NCBI RefSeq assembly: GCF_010448835.1
Contig: NZ_CP048409.1
Location: 3,108,001-3,172,000 of the forward strand
Length of the DNA: 64,000 bases
Direction of reading: 5' to 3'
Source of the DNA: Draconibacterium halophilum
GTDB taxonomy: Bacteria; Bacteroidota; Bacteroidia; Bacteroidales; Prolixibacteraceae
Shown: positions 18,256 to 28,635 of the stretch, piece after piece
How positions within the stretch are numbered: the first letter of the stretch is position 1
Layout of the letters: each line of letters opens with the position of its first letter
Position numbers and translations under genes: made by a program
Notes under the pieces: model-generated
Databases searched by the model: none
What the model was told of the DNA's origin: nothing
The model's input: only the letters and a program-made list of their open reading frames with translations

Positions 18256-18624
18256 ATGAAAACAACAGAAAAAACAGGAATACTGAAGATCTATATCGGA
18301 GAATCGGATAAAATAAATGGCAGAGTGTTGTTCGAAGAAATTGTATTTGAAGCACGAAATTCCGGGTTGGCAGGTGCTACTGTTTATAAAGGAGTTATGT
18401 CGTTTGGCGCCAGCCACAGCATACATACCATGAAAATCTTTGCGCTGTCGAGCGATTTACCGGTTTCTATTGAGCTAATCGATAACATTGATAAGCTTGA
18501 TAAATTTGTTGAAAAGTTGAACAAACTATTGGATAAAAGTCAACGGGGAGGATTAGTAACCTTTCAGGAATTAGATGTTGTCCGTTACGAAAAAGGATTA
18601 AAATACCGCGAAGAATATCATTAA
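18256..18624 (+). CDS. DUF190 (PII-like) protein
   Basis: This 122-residue protein has the DUF190 pattern: an N-terminal strand LKIYIGESDK, a helix with LFEEIVFEARNSGLAGATVYKG, a GFGASHSIHT-like loop (here MSFGASHSIHTM) and a strand with LPVSIELIDN. The family has a ferredoxin-like PII-type fold and is often encoded beside crcB, which suggests a link to fluoride or ion stress; its function is not known. The start ATG at 18256 is preceded by a weak purine-rich stretch. A strongly hydrophilic C terminus follows the fold. Confidence 0.9.
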   Translation: MKTTEKTGILKIYIGESDKINGRVLFEEIVFEARNSGLAGATVYKGVMSFGASHSIHTMKIFALSSDLPVSIELIDNIDKLDKFVEKLNKLLDKSQRGGLVTFQELDVVRYEKGLKYREEYH

Positions 18625-18926
18625 TCAACTACTCTTGCCCCCTACCCATTTTACCCATTCGTGGCGGCGAATTAAATCAATCATATCTCAGTTGTTCACC
18701 ACAAAAGACTCAAACCACAAATAGCAATACAAGACCTTTTAATCCTTTACATTCAACACTTTAACTAAACGTTAATAAACAAAACATTGTATGCTCTAAA
18801 CATTTTCAGCAGGTACTGTAGAACAATTATTTGATATTTTCACGCCGCAGTAAAACAGACCTAAAAGCTCTAAATAAAGAGTCTTTCTAACTGTTTCAGC
18901 AAAAAAACCAGAAAATAAATATTAAT
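18625..18926. other. Intergenic region, nothing recognised
   Basis: This stretch of 302 bases is AT-rich and without a supported gene, repeat copy or strong hairpin. It must hold the promoter of the NifU-like gene, but no perfect TAnnTTTG box was found. Confidence 0.5.
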
Positions 18927-19619
18927 ATGAGTTTTACACACGAAGTTGAAGGTATGATTTGCGTTGCCAAAGGAGCAAATCATGGCCCGGCTCCAATTCC
19001 TCAGGAAGGAAGTTGGACTAAAGCCAAAGAAGTTACAGACATTTCGGGTTTAACCCACGGTGTTGGTTGGTGTGCGCCACAGCAAGGAGCATGTAAATTA
19101 ACATTGAATGTTAAAGAAGGTATTATTGAAGAAGCGTTGATTGAAACTATCGGTTGTACCGGTATGACTCATTCGGCTGCAATGGCTTCAGAAATCCTTC
19201 CCGGAAAAACAATCCTTGAGGCATTGAATACCGACCTTGTTTGTGATGCTATTAACACTGCAATGCGCGAGTTGTTCCTTCAGATCGTTTACGGTCGTTC
19301 GCAAACTGCTTTCTCTGAAGGTGGTCTGCCAATTGGTGCCGGTCTTGAAGACTTAGGTAAAGGGTTACGTGGTGTAACAGGTACACTATACGGAACTTCA
19401 GCAAAAGGTCCTCGTTACCTTGAAGTAGCTGAAGGTTATGTTTCTAAAATCGGTTTAGATGCCGACGAAGAAATTATCGGTTACGAGTTTGTTCAGCTTG
19501 GAAGAATGATGGACATGATTAAATCGGGTAAAGATGCAAACGAAGCTTTGAAAGAAGCGACCGGTACTTACGGACGTTTCGCTGATGCAGTTAAAACCAT
19601 TGACCCACGTAAAGAATAG
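18927..19619 (+). CDS. NifU-like iron-sulfur scaffold paired with GGGtGRT protein
   Basis: This 230-residue protein has an IscU/NifU-like core with conserved Cys at 12, 49, 56, 77 and 106 (WCAPQQGACKLTL, ETIGCTGMTHSA, LVCDAIN). It lacks the C-terminal NifU thioredoxin-like domain and has an extra region with AFSEGGLPIGAGLEDLGKG. Databases commonly call such proteins iron-sulfur cluster assembly scaffold, but the function is not established. Its stop is 12 bases before the GGGtGRT gene, with a clear GGAGGA ribosome binding site between them, so the two form an operon. Codon use (many GGT, CGT, GTT) suggests high expression. It may act as a dedicated scaffold for its partner. Confidence 0.85.
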   Translation: MSFTHEVEGMICVAKGANHGPAPIPQEGSWTKAKEVTDISGLTHGVGWCAPQQGACKLTLNVKEGIIEEALIETIGCTGMTHSAAMASEILPGKTILEALNTDLVCDAINTAMRELFLQIVYGRSQTAFSEGGLPIGAGLEDLGKGLRGVTGTLYGTSAKGPRYLEVAEGYVSKIGLDADEEIIGYEFVQLGRMMDMIKSGKDANEALKEATGTYGRFADAVKTIDPRKE

Positions 19620-19631
19620 GAGGAAAGAATT

Positions 19632-20624
19632 ATGCCATTATTTGAAAGTTACGATAGAAGAATTAAACAGATTGATGCTGTTTTAAATTCATACGGAATT
19701 GCTTCGGTAGAAGAAGCAAAACAAATTTGCGACGACAAAGGTGTTGACGTTTATAACGTTGTAAAAGATACTCAGCCTATCGCATTCGAGAACGCAATGT
19801 GGGCTTATATTGTAGGTGCTGCAATTGCTATTAAAAAAGGCCAGACTGAAGCTTCTGAAATTGCTGCAACTTTAGGCGAAGGTTTACAGGCTTTCTGTAT
19901 TCCGGGATCGGTTGCCGACGACAGAAAAGTAGGTATCGGTCATGGTAACCTGGCTGCAATGTTGTTGCGCGAAGAAACTAAATGTTTCGCTCTTTTGGCC
20001 GGTCACGAATCATTCGCTGCTGCCGAAGGTGCAATTAAAATTGCCAACTTCGCCAACCGCGTTCGTAAAGAGCCTTTACGTGTAATCCTTAACGGATTAG
20101 GAAAAGATGCTGCAAAAATTATCTCGCGTATCAACGGTTTCACTTACGTTCAAACTAAATTCGACTACAAAACTGGTGAAGTAGCCGAAGTTAGCCGTAA
20201 GAAATACTCAGAAGGAACTCGTGGCGATGTAAATTGCTATGGTGCCGACGATGTACGTGAAGGTGTTGCTATTCTTCATAAAGAAGGTGTTGATGTATCT
20301 ATTACAGGTAACTCAACTAATCCAACTCGTTTCCAGCACCCGGTTGCAGGTACGTACAAAAAAGAGTGTTTAGAGCAAGGTAAAAAATACTTCTCAGTTG
20401 CTTCTGGTGGTGGTACAGGTCGTACGTTACACCCGGACAACATGGCTGCCGGTCCTGCTTCATATGGTATGACAGACACGATGGGACGTATGCACTCTGA
20501 TGCACAGTTCGCCGGTTCTTCTTCAGTTCCTGCTCACGTTGAGATGATGGGATTGATCGGAATGGGTAACAACCCGATGGTTGGTGCTTCTGTTGCTGTT
20601 GCTGTTGCCGTTTCGCAAGCTTAA
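19632..20624 (+). CDS. GGGtGRT protein (conserved, function unknown)
   Basis: This 330-residue protein carries the motif GGGTGRT at residues 259-265, which names the family, and a second Gly-rich motif GIGHGNLA at 101-108. Cys residues are at 33, 89, 118, 202 and 246. There is no signal peptide or membrane segment. It is co-encoded with the NifU-like gene after a strong AGGAGG-type ribosome binding site. Alternating Gly-rich loops and Val/Ala strands suggest a nucleotide- or metal-binding alpha/beta fold, but this is only a guess. The pair recurs together in anaerobic bacteria, which points to one shared, uncharacterised task, perhaps a metal-cluster enzyme. Confidence 0.85.
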   Translation: MPLFESYDRRIKQIDAVLNSYGIASVEEAKQICDDKGVDVYNVVKDTQPIAFENAMWAYIVGAAIAIKKGQTEASEIAATLGEGLQAFCIPGSVADDRKVGIGHGNLAAMLLREETKCFALLAGHESFAAAEGAIKIANFANRVRKEPLRVILNGLGKDAAKIISRINGFTYVQTKFDYKTGEVAEVSRKKYSEGTRGDVNCYGADDVREGVAILHKEGVDVSITGNSTNPTRFQHPVAGTYKKECLEQGKKYFSVASGGGTGRTLHPDNMAAGPASYGMTDTMGRMHSDAQFAGSSSVPAHVEMMGLIGMGNNPMVGASVAVAVAVSQA

Positions 20625-20694
20625 TTCAGATTCTATTCGCAACAATTTGTTGTGAAAAAATATATTAGAAGGCATAAAGTTTAGGAGAAATCCA

Positions 20695-20702
20695 TAGCTT
20701 TG
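20695..20702 (+). promoter_or_regulatory. -7 box TAGCTTTG for the C_GCAxxG_C_C gene
   Basis: A perfect TAnnTTTG box lies 20 bases before the ATG at 20723, a usual distance for a Bacteroidota promoter with a short leader. A -33 TTTG is not clear. Confidence 0.5.
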
Positions 20703-20722
20703 TGCCTTTCTTTTTTTAGCAT

Positions 20723-21190
20723 ATGTGCACGACAACAAATACCACAAAAGAATTTATCATTGAAGAGGCACTAAATCGTTTCGACGAAGGTTATGCCTGC
20801 TCGCAATCGGTATTGCTTGCTTTTGCCGATCATTTTAAACTGGATAAAACCATGGCCAAACGTATTTCTTCCACTTTTGGAGGCGGAATGGGACGTTTGC
20901 GCGAAACCTGTGGAGCAGTAACCGGCGGATTTATGGTGATGGGACTGGCATTTGGTAACGAGGACCCCAAAGACATGGACACCAAACTAAACAGCTACAA
21001 AAAAGTTCGCGAATTAAATAAACTGGTTGAGGATATTCACGGAACAACAAATTGCCGACAGCTATTAATCAAACACGCTACCGAAGCCCAGGTAAAAGAC
21101 CGGAAACACCACAAAATTATTTGCCGCAAAGTAGTTGGAGATGCCACTACTCTTGTTTATGATATTCTGAAAGAAAATAACGAAATTTAA
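20723..21190 (+). CDS. C_GCAxxG_C_C family redox-type protein
   Basis: This 155-residue protein shows the named Cys pattern: Cys26 (YACSQSV), CGAVTGG at 63-69 (the GCAxxG site, here with a CGA order), Cys111 (NCRQLL) and Cys134 (ICRKVV). The family is thought to bind metal or carry out redox chemistry, but no member's function is well defined. It starts with ATG right after a good promoter and lies next to the NifU-like/GGGtGRT operon on the same strand. Three neighbouring Cys-rich proteins of unknown function are worth treating as one group. It is full length. Confidence 0.88.
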   Translation: MCTTTNTTKEFIIEEALNRFDEGYACSQSVLLAFADHFKLDKTMAKRISSTFGGGMGRLRETCGAVTGGFMVMGLAFGNEDPKDMDTKLNSYKKVRELNKLVEDIHGTTNCRQLLIKHATEAQVKDRKHHKIICRKVVGDATTLVYDILKENNEI

Positions 21191-22827
<1,637 letters not shown>

Positions 22828-22850
22828 GCATATTCTTTAGGAAATATCAC

Positions 22851-22883
22851 AAAACCGTCTTTCGTTTGAAGGACGGTTTTTTT
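22851..22883 (+). terminator. eno terminator
   Basis: AAACCGTC pairs with GACGGTTT around a 12-base loop, followed by a run of T, 24 bases after the eno stop codon. Confidence 0.92.
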
Positions 22884-22986
22884 GTGCCTAAAATATTGGT
22901 CTGAAATTTCAGAATTATTTGAATATTCTTGAACAAAGCACTGCCCCTACTTGCTTTAGTAGAAAGAATAATAAACTTTATAGCGC

Positions 22987-23181
22987 ATGATAAAAAAAGC
23001 AAGCATATTCACATTTTTACTTTTTGTTGTAACGCTGGCAATAGCTCAGGCACCAAGTGGCATCCCGACAGGGAAAGCTGAGCCTTTGGAAATGAATTTA
23101 CCAAACATCATTTTTTTCATTGTTTTACCTATTTTACTGTTGATTTTTTACATTATATGGAGACGAAAGAGACGAAAATAA
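22987..23181 (+). CDS. Small membrane protein (64 aa), unknown
   Basis: The 64-residue product has an N-terminal hydrophobic signal (IFTFLLFVVTLAIAQA) with a likely cleavage or turn after it, a short soluble linker with Pro and Gly, a second hydrophobic helix (IIFFIVLPILLLIFYIIW) and a basic end RRKRRK. This gives one or two membrane spans with a positive cytoplasmic tail. It starts with ATG after an AT-rich leader following the eno terminator. I do not recognise the family; similar tiny signal-plus-anchor proteins are common in Bacteroidota. Confidence 0.62.
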   Translation: MIKKASIFTFLLFVVTLAIAQAPSGIPTGKAEPLEMNLPNIIFFIVLPILLLIFYIIWRRKRRK

Positions 23182-23685
23182 ATTTCGGTCTCATTGGTAA
23201 TAAACACATACTCATCATAAAGGCGGATGAAACGAATAGCATGAAGTTAAGTCTTAAAGCTTTTATCAGTTTAACCCAAAGGCACCCCTTTGAATGTGTA
23301 TATTCGATTATAAAATTGCGCCCTTGAAAGGGCGGCTAAATTGCGAATTCAGGGCGAATAATTGTTTTCTATTAATTTTTAGAGAGTTGCCCCAGACTGA
23401 AAAAATATAGGTTTCAGCCCATTCGCTCTTAGCGTACTGAAATTGGGTTTTAACACAACCTATTGCTAGTAGTAAATTGTTTTGCACCGTTCTTTAAGGT
23501 GGGAATACACTTATTATTGTACAAGATGCCATTAACCTTTAACTGCATGTTTAATGGCTAAAGCCAAAATGTATTTACAAACAAAAATATCCCAAACTAA
23601 AGCCTGATGAAAAAAACAAGCCTACCTGTTCGTTATTATTGGCAAGAAGCGAGTTACAGTAGCGTTGGTTTTCGGAAAATTAACC
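23182..23685. other. Intergenic region with hairpins
   Basis: There is no gene here. A hairpin GCCCTT/AAGGGC lies near 23322, and GCCATTAA at 23528-23535 pairs exactly with TTAATGGC at 23551-23558. The stretch around 23320-23470 resembles the repetitive intergenic DNA at about 35280-35500 (Bacteroidota-type CCCTGAA/TTTCAG-rich text), but it is too diverged to call a copy. Confidence 0.5.
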
Positions 23686-23720
23686 ACAAAAAAACCTTCC
23701 ACCCAAAGGCAGAAGGTTTT
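23686..23720 (-). terminator. pckA terminator
   Basis: On the minus strand AAAACCTTC pairs with GAAGGTTTT and is followed by a T run, 22 bases past the pckA stop. Confidence 0.85.
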
Positions 23721-23741
23721 CTGTATATCAATTGATTTGTA

Positions 23742-25346
23742 TTAGTCAATTTGAGGTCCGGCAGCAACCAATGCTTTACCTTCTTCGTTATCTGTATATT
23801 TAACAAAGTTTTTGATAAAACGACCACCAAGATCCTGAGCTTTGTCTTCCCATTCTTTAACATCAGCGTAAGTATCGCGTGGATCAAGAATGTTAGAATC
23901 AACTCCCGGTAATGCAGTTGGAACTTCAAGATTAAATACAGGAACATTTTTAGTTTCTGCTTTTTCGATAGAACCATCAAGAATTGCGTTGATGATACCA
24001 CGAGTGTCTTTAATAGAGATACGTTTTCCTGAACCGTTCCATCCAGTGTTTACCAGGTAAGCCTCAGCTCCATGCTCTTCCATTTTTTTCACTAATTCTG
24101 CACCATACTGAGTTGGGTGAAGTGTTAAGAAAGCAGCACCAAAACAAGCAGAGAAAGTAGGCTGAGGAGCCGTTACTCCACGCTCAGTTCCGGCAAGTTT
24201 TGCAGTAAATCCTGACAAGAAGTGATATTTTGTTTGTTCCGGAGTTAATTTAGAAACCGGAGGCAATACACCAAATGCATCAGCTGAAAGGAAAATAACT
24301 TTTTTAGCGTGACCTGCTTTTGAAGGTACTGCAATATTTTCGATATGGTTGATTGGGTATGATACACGAGTGTTCTGAGTTACAGAACCATCAGTAAAAT
24401 CAACTTTACCATTTTCGTCAACAGTTACGTTTTCTAACAATGCATTGCGTTTGATTGCTCCAAAAATTTCAGGCTCTGCTTCTTTATCTAAATTAATAGT
24501 TTTTGCATAACATCCACCTTCAAAGTTGAATACACCATCATTATCCCAACCGTGTTCATCGTCACCAATTAACTGACGAGAAGAATCAGTTGACAGAGTT
24601 GTTTTTCCGGTACCTGAAAGACCAAAGAAGATAGCAACATCACCTGCTTCTCCAACGTTTGCAGAACAGTGCATTGAAGCCATACCACGTAATGGCAAGT
24701 AGTAGTTCATCATCGCGAACATACCTTTTTTCATCTCACCACCATACCAGCTACCGCCGATAACCTGCATTTTCTCAGTCATGTTGAATACAGTGTAAAC
24801 TTCAGAGTTCAGACCGTGTTCTTTATATTTTTCATTTGATGTTTTTGATCCGTTCATTACAACGAAATCAGGCTCACCATAAGTTTCCAATTCTTCAGCA
24901 GTTGGGCGCAAGAACATGTTTGTTACAAAGTGTGCCTGCCATGCAACTTCCATAATAAAACGAACTTTCAAACGAGAATCTTCGTTAGCACCACAGAAAG
25001 TATCAACTACGAACAATCTCTTTCCTGAAAGTTGATCAGTAGTCGTTTTTTTTAGGTCAGCCCAAACTTCAGGAGTAATTGGTTTATTATCATTTGGAGA
25101 TTCAGGACTATTCCACCACATGGTATCTTTAGTTACATCATCCATTACGATGTACTTATCCTTTGGAGATCTGCCTGTAAATTCTCCGGTCATTACATTA
25201 ACAGCGTCAAGTTCTGTTAACTGTCCTTTTTCGAATCCTTCCAATGCAGGATTCATTTCTTCTTCAAAAAGTTGTTCGTATGAAGGGTTGTGAACAATTT
25301 CCTGTACGTCTACAATTCCGTACTTACTTAAATCTAATTTTGCCAT
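23742..25346 (-). CDS. pckA: Phosphoenolpyruvate carboxykinase (ATP)
   Basis: This 534-residue enzyme converts oxaloacetate and ATP to PEP, CO2 and ADP, or runs in the reverse direction to fix CO2 in fermenting Bacteroidota. The kinase loop GLSGTGKTT is at residues 242-250, followed by the metal-binding [10 protein letters not shown] (259-268). Other marks are TGRSPKDKY (57-65), [12 protein letters not shown] and [13 protein letters not shown]. Length is typical of the ATP type. A perfect -7 box lies upstream. It is a single-gene unit with its own terminator. Confidence 0.98.
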   Translation of the reverse strand: MAKLDLSKYGIVDVQEIVHNPSYEQLFEEEMNPALEGFEKGQLTELDAVNVMTGEFTGRSPKDKYIVMDDVTKDTMWWNSPESPNDNKPITPEVWADLKKTTTDQLSGKRLFVVDTFCGANEDSRLKVRFIMEVAWQAHFVTNMFLRPTAEELETYGEPDFVVMNGSKTSNEKYKEHGLNSEVYTVFNMTEKMQVIGGSWYGGEMKKGMFAMMNYYLPLRGMASMHCSANVGEAGDVAIFFGLSGTGKTTLSTDSSRQLIGDDEHGWDNDGVFNFEGGCYAKTINLDKEAEPEIFGAIKRNALLENVTVDENGKVDFTDGSVTQNTRVSYPINHIENIAVPSKAGHAKKVIFLSADAFGVLPPVSKLTPEQTKYHFLSGFTAKLAGTERGVTAPQPTFSACFGAAFLTLHPTQYGAELVKKMEEHGAEAYLVNTGWNGSGKRISIKDTRGIINAILDGSIEKAETKNVPVFNLEVPTALPGVDSNILDPRDTYADVKEWEDKAQDLGGRFIKNFVKYTDNEEGKALVAAGPQID

Positions 25347-25401
25347 AACTACCTAATAATTAACTTAATAATACAATTTTTCGTCTACTTAAATCGGGAC
25401 A

Positions 25402-25409
25402 CAAAAATA
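25402..25409 (-). promoter_or_regulatory. -7 box TATTTTTG for pckA
   Basis: On the minus strand this is a perfect TAnnTTTG box 56 bases before the pckA ATG. No -33 TTTG at the expected spacing was found. Confidence 0.5.
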
Positions 25410-25531
25410 TCATTTTTTTCTAATCAGGAAGATGAAGGGGCAGCTTTTAGCGTTTTTTTGATACCGATTAAACATTAGCTTAACAATAGAAATCTTGAGT
25501 TTACTTAGGGACTTTTTGTTTTTTCGGACAA

Positions 25532-25565
25532 TAAAAAAGAGCGTTACAAATAATAGGTAACGCTC
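25532..25565 (-). terminator. xerD terminator
   Basis: GAGCGTTAC pairs perfectly with GTAACGCTC around a 9-base loop; the minus strand then reads a T run. It lies just after the recombinase stop. Confidence 0.88.
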
Positions 25566-25588
25566 CTGCTTATCTTATATAAAAAGAA

Positions 25589-26488
25589 CTACGACCTTGG
25601 ATGAAACTGATGTATAGTCGACTTCAAATAGTCTTTGTCAAGATGGGTATAAATTTCTGTCGTCAGTATCGATTCATGTCCTAACATTTCTTGTACGGCT
25701 CGTAAATCAGCTCCTCCGTTTATTAAATGTGTGGCAAATGAATGACGGAAGGTATGCGGACTAATTTTCTTATCAAATTTTACTTTAGCGGCCAGGTTTT
25801 TTATAATCGTGAAAATCATTACCCGACTTAGTTTTCGTCCCCGACGATTTAGGAACAATATATTTTCACTGTCCTTATTCACCCTTAAATTCTTCCTGTA
25901 ATTGCCCAGGTACTTATTAATTTCTTCAATAGCTCTTCCGCTAACCGGCACCAGCCTTTCTTTATCCGCTTTCCCCTCAACTTTTATAAATCCTTGCTCA
26001 AAGAACAGGTTTGTCATTTTTAGATTTACAAGCTCCGAAACACGCAAGCCACAGCTATATAAAGTTTCAAGCATCGCTTTATTTCTTTGACCTTCTGATT
26101 TTTTCAGATCTATAGCATTTATCAGCGTATCAATTTCTTCCATCGATAAAATATCCGGAAGTTTTCGGCCAATTTTTGGCGACTCGAGTAAGGCTGTTGG
26201 ATCACTGGTAATCTTTTCTTCAATCAAAAGGTATTTATAGAAAGATTTTATGCCCGAAATAGTTCGTGCCTGAGTTCTTGGACTCACTCCTTTATTATTT
26301 AACCATTCGACAAAACTTTTTAACTGGCTCAGGACTACCTTCTCCGGAGTAACCCCTTTATAGCTTTTTTCAAAAAAATCTTCGAGCTTATTAATATCGT
26401 TAATATAGGCCGCTATTGAATTCTGCGACAAAGATTTCTCTAACGTTAAGTAATTCTCATATCCCTTTTTACATTCCTCCCATTTCAT
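25589..26488 (-). CDS. xerD: Tyrosine recombinase, XerD type
   Basis: This 299-residue site-specific recombinase has the catalytic set Arg149 (CGLRVSELVNL), Lys173, His245 and Arg248 (HTFRHSFATHL), His271 (LGHESILTTEIY) and the nucleophile Tyr280. The N-terminal SAM-like core-binding domain covers residues about 1-100. Its length and the lack of a neighbouring integrase cargo fit the housekeeping XerC/XerD that resolves chromosome dimers at dif, with FtsK (also in this window) activating it. XerD fits better than XerC by overall look, but the two are hard to separate by eye. No dif site was found nearby. Confidence 0.9.
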   Translation of the reverse strand: MKWEECKKGYENYLTLEKSLSQNSIAAYINDINKLEDFFEKSYKGVTPEKVVLSQLKSFVEWLNNKGVSPRTQARTISGIKSFYKYLLIEEKITSDPTALLESPKIGRKLPDILSMEEIDTLINAIDLKKSEGQRNKAMLETLYSCGLRVSELVNLKMTNLFFEQGFIKVEGKADKERLVPVSGRAIEEINKYLGNYRKNLRVNKDSENILFLNRRGRKLSRVMIFTIIKNLAAKVKFDKKISPHTFRHSFATHLINGGADLRAVQEMLGHESILTTEIYTHLDKDYLKSTIHQFHPRS

Positions 26489-26626
26489 AATCTTGCAAAT
26501 TAAGGTTACTTTTATGTCTGTTTATTTGTGCAACGCATGCTCACCAAAAGTGTGAACTATTGATACAAAAAAATATTACGTTGCATTTTGAATAAAGTTA
26601 CTATAAAATATATTAAAATTGAAATA

Positions 26627-27043
26627 ATGAAGCTCTTGATTATCAATGGACCTAATTTAAACCTACTAGGAGTAAGGGAAAAATCGATTTATGGAACAAA
26701 AAGTTTTAAAAGTTATTATGAACAATTAAAACTGGATTTCCCGGATCTGGACCTTACTTATTTTCAATCGAACGTTGAGGGCGAATTAATAAATACATTG
26801 CACGAACATGGTTTTAGCTACGATGGCATAATTATAAATGCCGGAGCCTACACTCATACCTCGGTTGCCATTCGCGATGCCATTGCAGGAATAAAAACTC
26901 CGGTTGTTGAAGTGCATATTTCAAATACACTCACGCGCGAAGATTTCAGACATAAATCAATAATTGGTCCGGTATGTAAAGGATGTATTATGGGTTTTGG
27001 GCTTGAATCATATCGATTAGCTCTTCAAAGTTTCGTAAATTGA
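26627..27043 (+). CDS. aroQ: 3-dehydroquinate dehydratase, type II
   Basis: This 138-residue protein starts at the ATG at 26627, since MKLLIINGPNLNLLG is the classic start of type II dehydroquinases; a TTG upstream adds an unlikely tail. It dehydrates 3-dehydroquinate in the shikimate pathway. The flexible active-site lid carries Arg17 and the catalytic Tyr22 (VREKSIYG). Other marks are QSNVEGELINTLHE, NAGAYTHTSVAIRDA with the catalytic His, and VEVHISN. It is divergent from xerD and is followed by pyk about 100 bases later. Confidence 0.96.
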   Translation: MKLLIINGPNLNLLGVREKSIYGTKSFKSYYEQLKLDFPDLDLTYFQSNVEGELINTLHEHGFSYDGIIINAGAYTHTSVAIRDAIAGIKTPVVEVHISNTLTREDFRHKSIIGPVCKGCIMGFGLESYRLALQSFVN

Positions 27044-27116
27044 AACTGATTCTATACTCTCTATTAAATTTAATCCCAGATTAAATTTAATTTAACCGTT
27101 AAATCGGGTTTTATTG

Positions 27117-27124
27117 TACTTTTG
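27117..27124 (+). promoter_or_regulatory. -7 box TACTTTTG for pyk
   Basis: A perfect TAnnTTTG box lies 22 bases before the pyk ATG at 27147, with a weak -33-like TTTA at 27091. It argues for the shorter pyk start, because the longer reading frame would start at 27114, upstream of or within the box. Confidence 0.65.
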
Positions 27125-27146
27125 CGGCCTTAAAAATTTAGAAGTA

Positions 27147-28565
27147 ATGAGAAAGACCAAAATTGTTGCGACAATTTCAGATCAAAGATGTGATGTAGAT
27201 TTCATTCAGTCGCTTTATGATGCGGGCTTGAACGTAGCCCGTATAAACACCGCCCATATTACACCCGAAAGTGGGAAAGTAATGGTTGACAATATTAAGG
27301 CGGTTTCAGATAAAATTGCCATTCTTGTTGACACGAAAGGACCAGAAATAAGAACATGCCAAACGCTTTCAGACACGGTAGTTGAAGAAGGAGAATTTGT
27401 TACACTTTCATACTCAGGCGGGGTATTGGATGATGTTAAAAACATTTGCGTTAACTATAAAGGTTTTGTAAACGACTTAACTGTTGGCAACAAAATTCTT
27501 GTAGACGATGGCGATATTGCTTTTGAAGTAGTTGAAAAACATATTAAGTATTTATTGTGTAAAGTAGGCAACTCGGGTGTTGTTAAAAAGCGTAAAAGTA
27601 TTAACGTTCCGGGAGTAGAAATTAAATTACCATCGTTAACCGAACGCGATATCGAATTTATTCGCTTTGCCGTTGAAAACGATCTTGACTTTATCGCTCA
27701 CTCTTTTGTCCGCCATAAAGAAGATGTTAGCGAAGTTCAAAAGATTTTGGATGAGTATAACAGCCCTATTAAAATAATTGCCAAGATTGAGAACGTGGAA
27801 GGCGTTGAGAATATTGACCAGATATTAGAAGACGCTTATGGTATTATGGTGGCTCGTGGCGACCTTGGAATTGAGCTTCCTGAGGAACGGATTCCTGCCG
27901 TACAACGAAACCTTGTTCGTCGCGCGATCCTTTTCCAAAAACCTGTTATTATTGCCACACAAATGTTGCATACCATGATTGAGCATCCAAGGCCAACACG
28001 CGCCGAGGTGAGCGACGTGGCCAGTGCCATTTACATGGGAACCGATGCAATTATGCTGAGTGGCGAAACAGCTTATGGGAAATACCCTGTTGAAGCCATA
28101 AAAGCAATGAATAGAATTGCACAAGAAGTAGAACCCGACCGCGACCGACGCGAGTTAACAGTACCCCTGAAGGCAGATATTCCGGCCTACCTGGCTCAAT
28201 CGGCTATACGCGCAGCACGCGAGTTAAAACCCGATGCCATTATTACATCCACTACTACAGGAAAAACGGGTCGCTATTTAGCTTCGCATCGTTCATTCTT
28301 TCCGGTTTTTGTAAAATGCCATTCATCCCGCGTTGTGCGCGAACTAGCGCTTTCATTCGGAATTCATCCATCTTTCCTTGAAACAAAAAAGAATAAGATG
28401 AAGATTCAAAAAGCAGCTGTTCAGGAATTGGTTAACCAGGGAACGATAAAAATGGATGATCTGGTAATTTATGTTGGTGGACGATTTGGTGAGGATGCTG
28501 GTGCATCATTCATCGAAATCTCAACTGCTGACAGGTTATTCCTGAAACCAAAAGAAATACGTTAA
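27147..28565 (+). CDS. pyk: Pyruvate kinase
   Basis: This 472-residue enzyme transfers phosphate from PEP to ADP. The start at 27147 gives MRKTKIVATISDQRC and is supported by the promoter box just upstream. Visible family motifs are NTAHITPESG (in place of the more usual NFSHG), DTKGPEIRTC, DFIAHSFVRHKEDV, the signature IKIIAKIENVEGVENID with the active-site Lys, MVARGDLGIELP and MLSGETAYGKYPVEA. The C-terminal regulatory domain is of normal length. Only the second Asn/Ser-rich motif looks unusual. It ends at a strong bidirectional terminator. Confidence 0.96.
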   Translation: MRKTKIVATISDQRCDVDFIQSLYDAGLNVARINTAHITPESGKVMVDNIKAVSDKIAILVDTKGPEIRTCQTLSDTVVEEGEFVTLSYSGGVLDDVKNICVNYKGFVNDLTVGNKILVDDGDIAFEVVEKHIKYLLCKVGNSGVVKKRKSINVPGVEIKLPSLTERDIEFIRFAVENDLDFIAHSFVRHKEDVSEVQKILDEYNSPIKIIAKIENVEGVENIDQILEDAYGIMVARGDLGIELPEERIPAVQRNLVRRAILFQKPVIIATQMLHTMIEHPRPTRAEVSDVASAIYMGTDAIMLSGETAYGKYPVEAIKAMNRIAQEVEPDRDRRELTVPLKADIPAYLAQSAIRAARELKPDAIITSTTTGKTGRYLASHRSFFPVFVKCHSSRVVRELALSFGIHPSFLETKKNKMKIQKAAVQELVNQGTIKMDDLVIYVGGRFGEDAGASFIEISTADRLFLKPKEIR

Positions 28566-28581
28566 CAACAATTTACTCCAT

Positions 28582-28620
28582 AAAAAAAGCCTTGCTTCTT
28601 CATTGAAACAAGGCTTTTTT
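28582..28620. terminator. Bidirectional terminator between pyk and the lolA-like gene
   Basis: AAAAAGCCTTG pairs with CAAGGCTTTTTT around a 15-base loop, with A and T runs on both sides, between two convergent genes. Confidence 0.92.
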
Positions 28621-28635
28621 ATGCTAATAGTTAGC

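Noticed and set aside
18178..18426. 82-aa minus-strand frame over the DUF190 gene
   Set aside because: The plus-strand DUF190 protein has clear motifs; this frame is its shadow.
25589..26488. Tyrosine recombinase as an integrase of a mobile island
   Set aside because: It has housekeeping XerD length and motifs, stands next to aroQ and has no attachment site or cargo genes around it.
27114..27146. Longer pyk start (11 extra residues)
   Set aside because: It would begin upstream of or within the TACTTTTG promoter box; the ATG at 27147 gives the normal pyruvate kinase N terminus.
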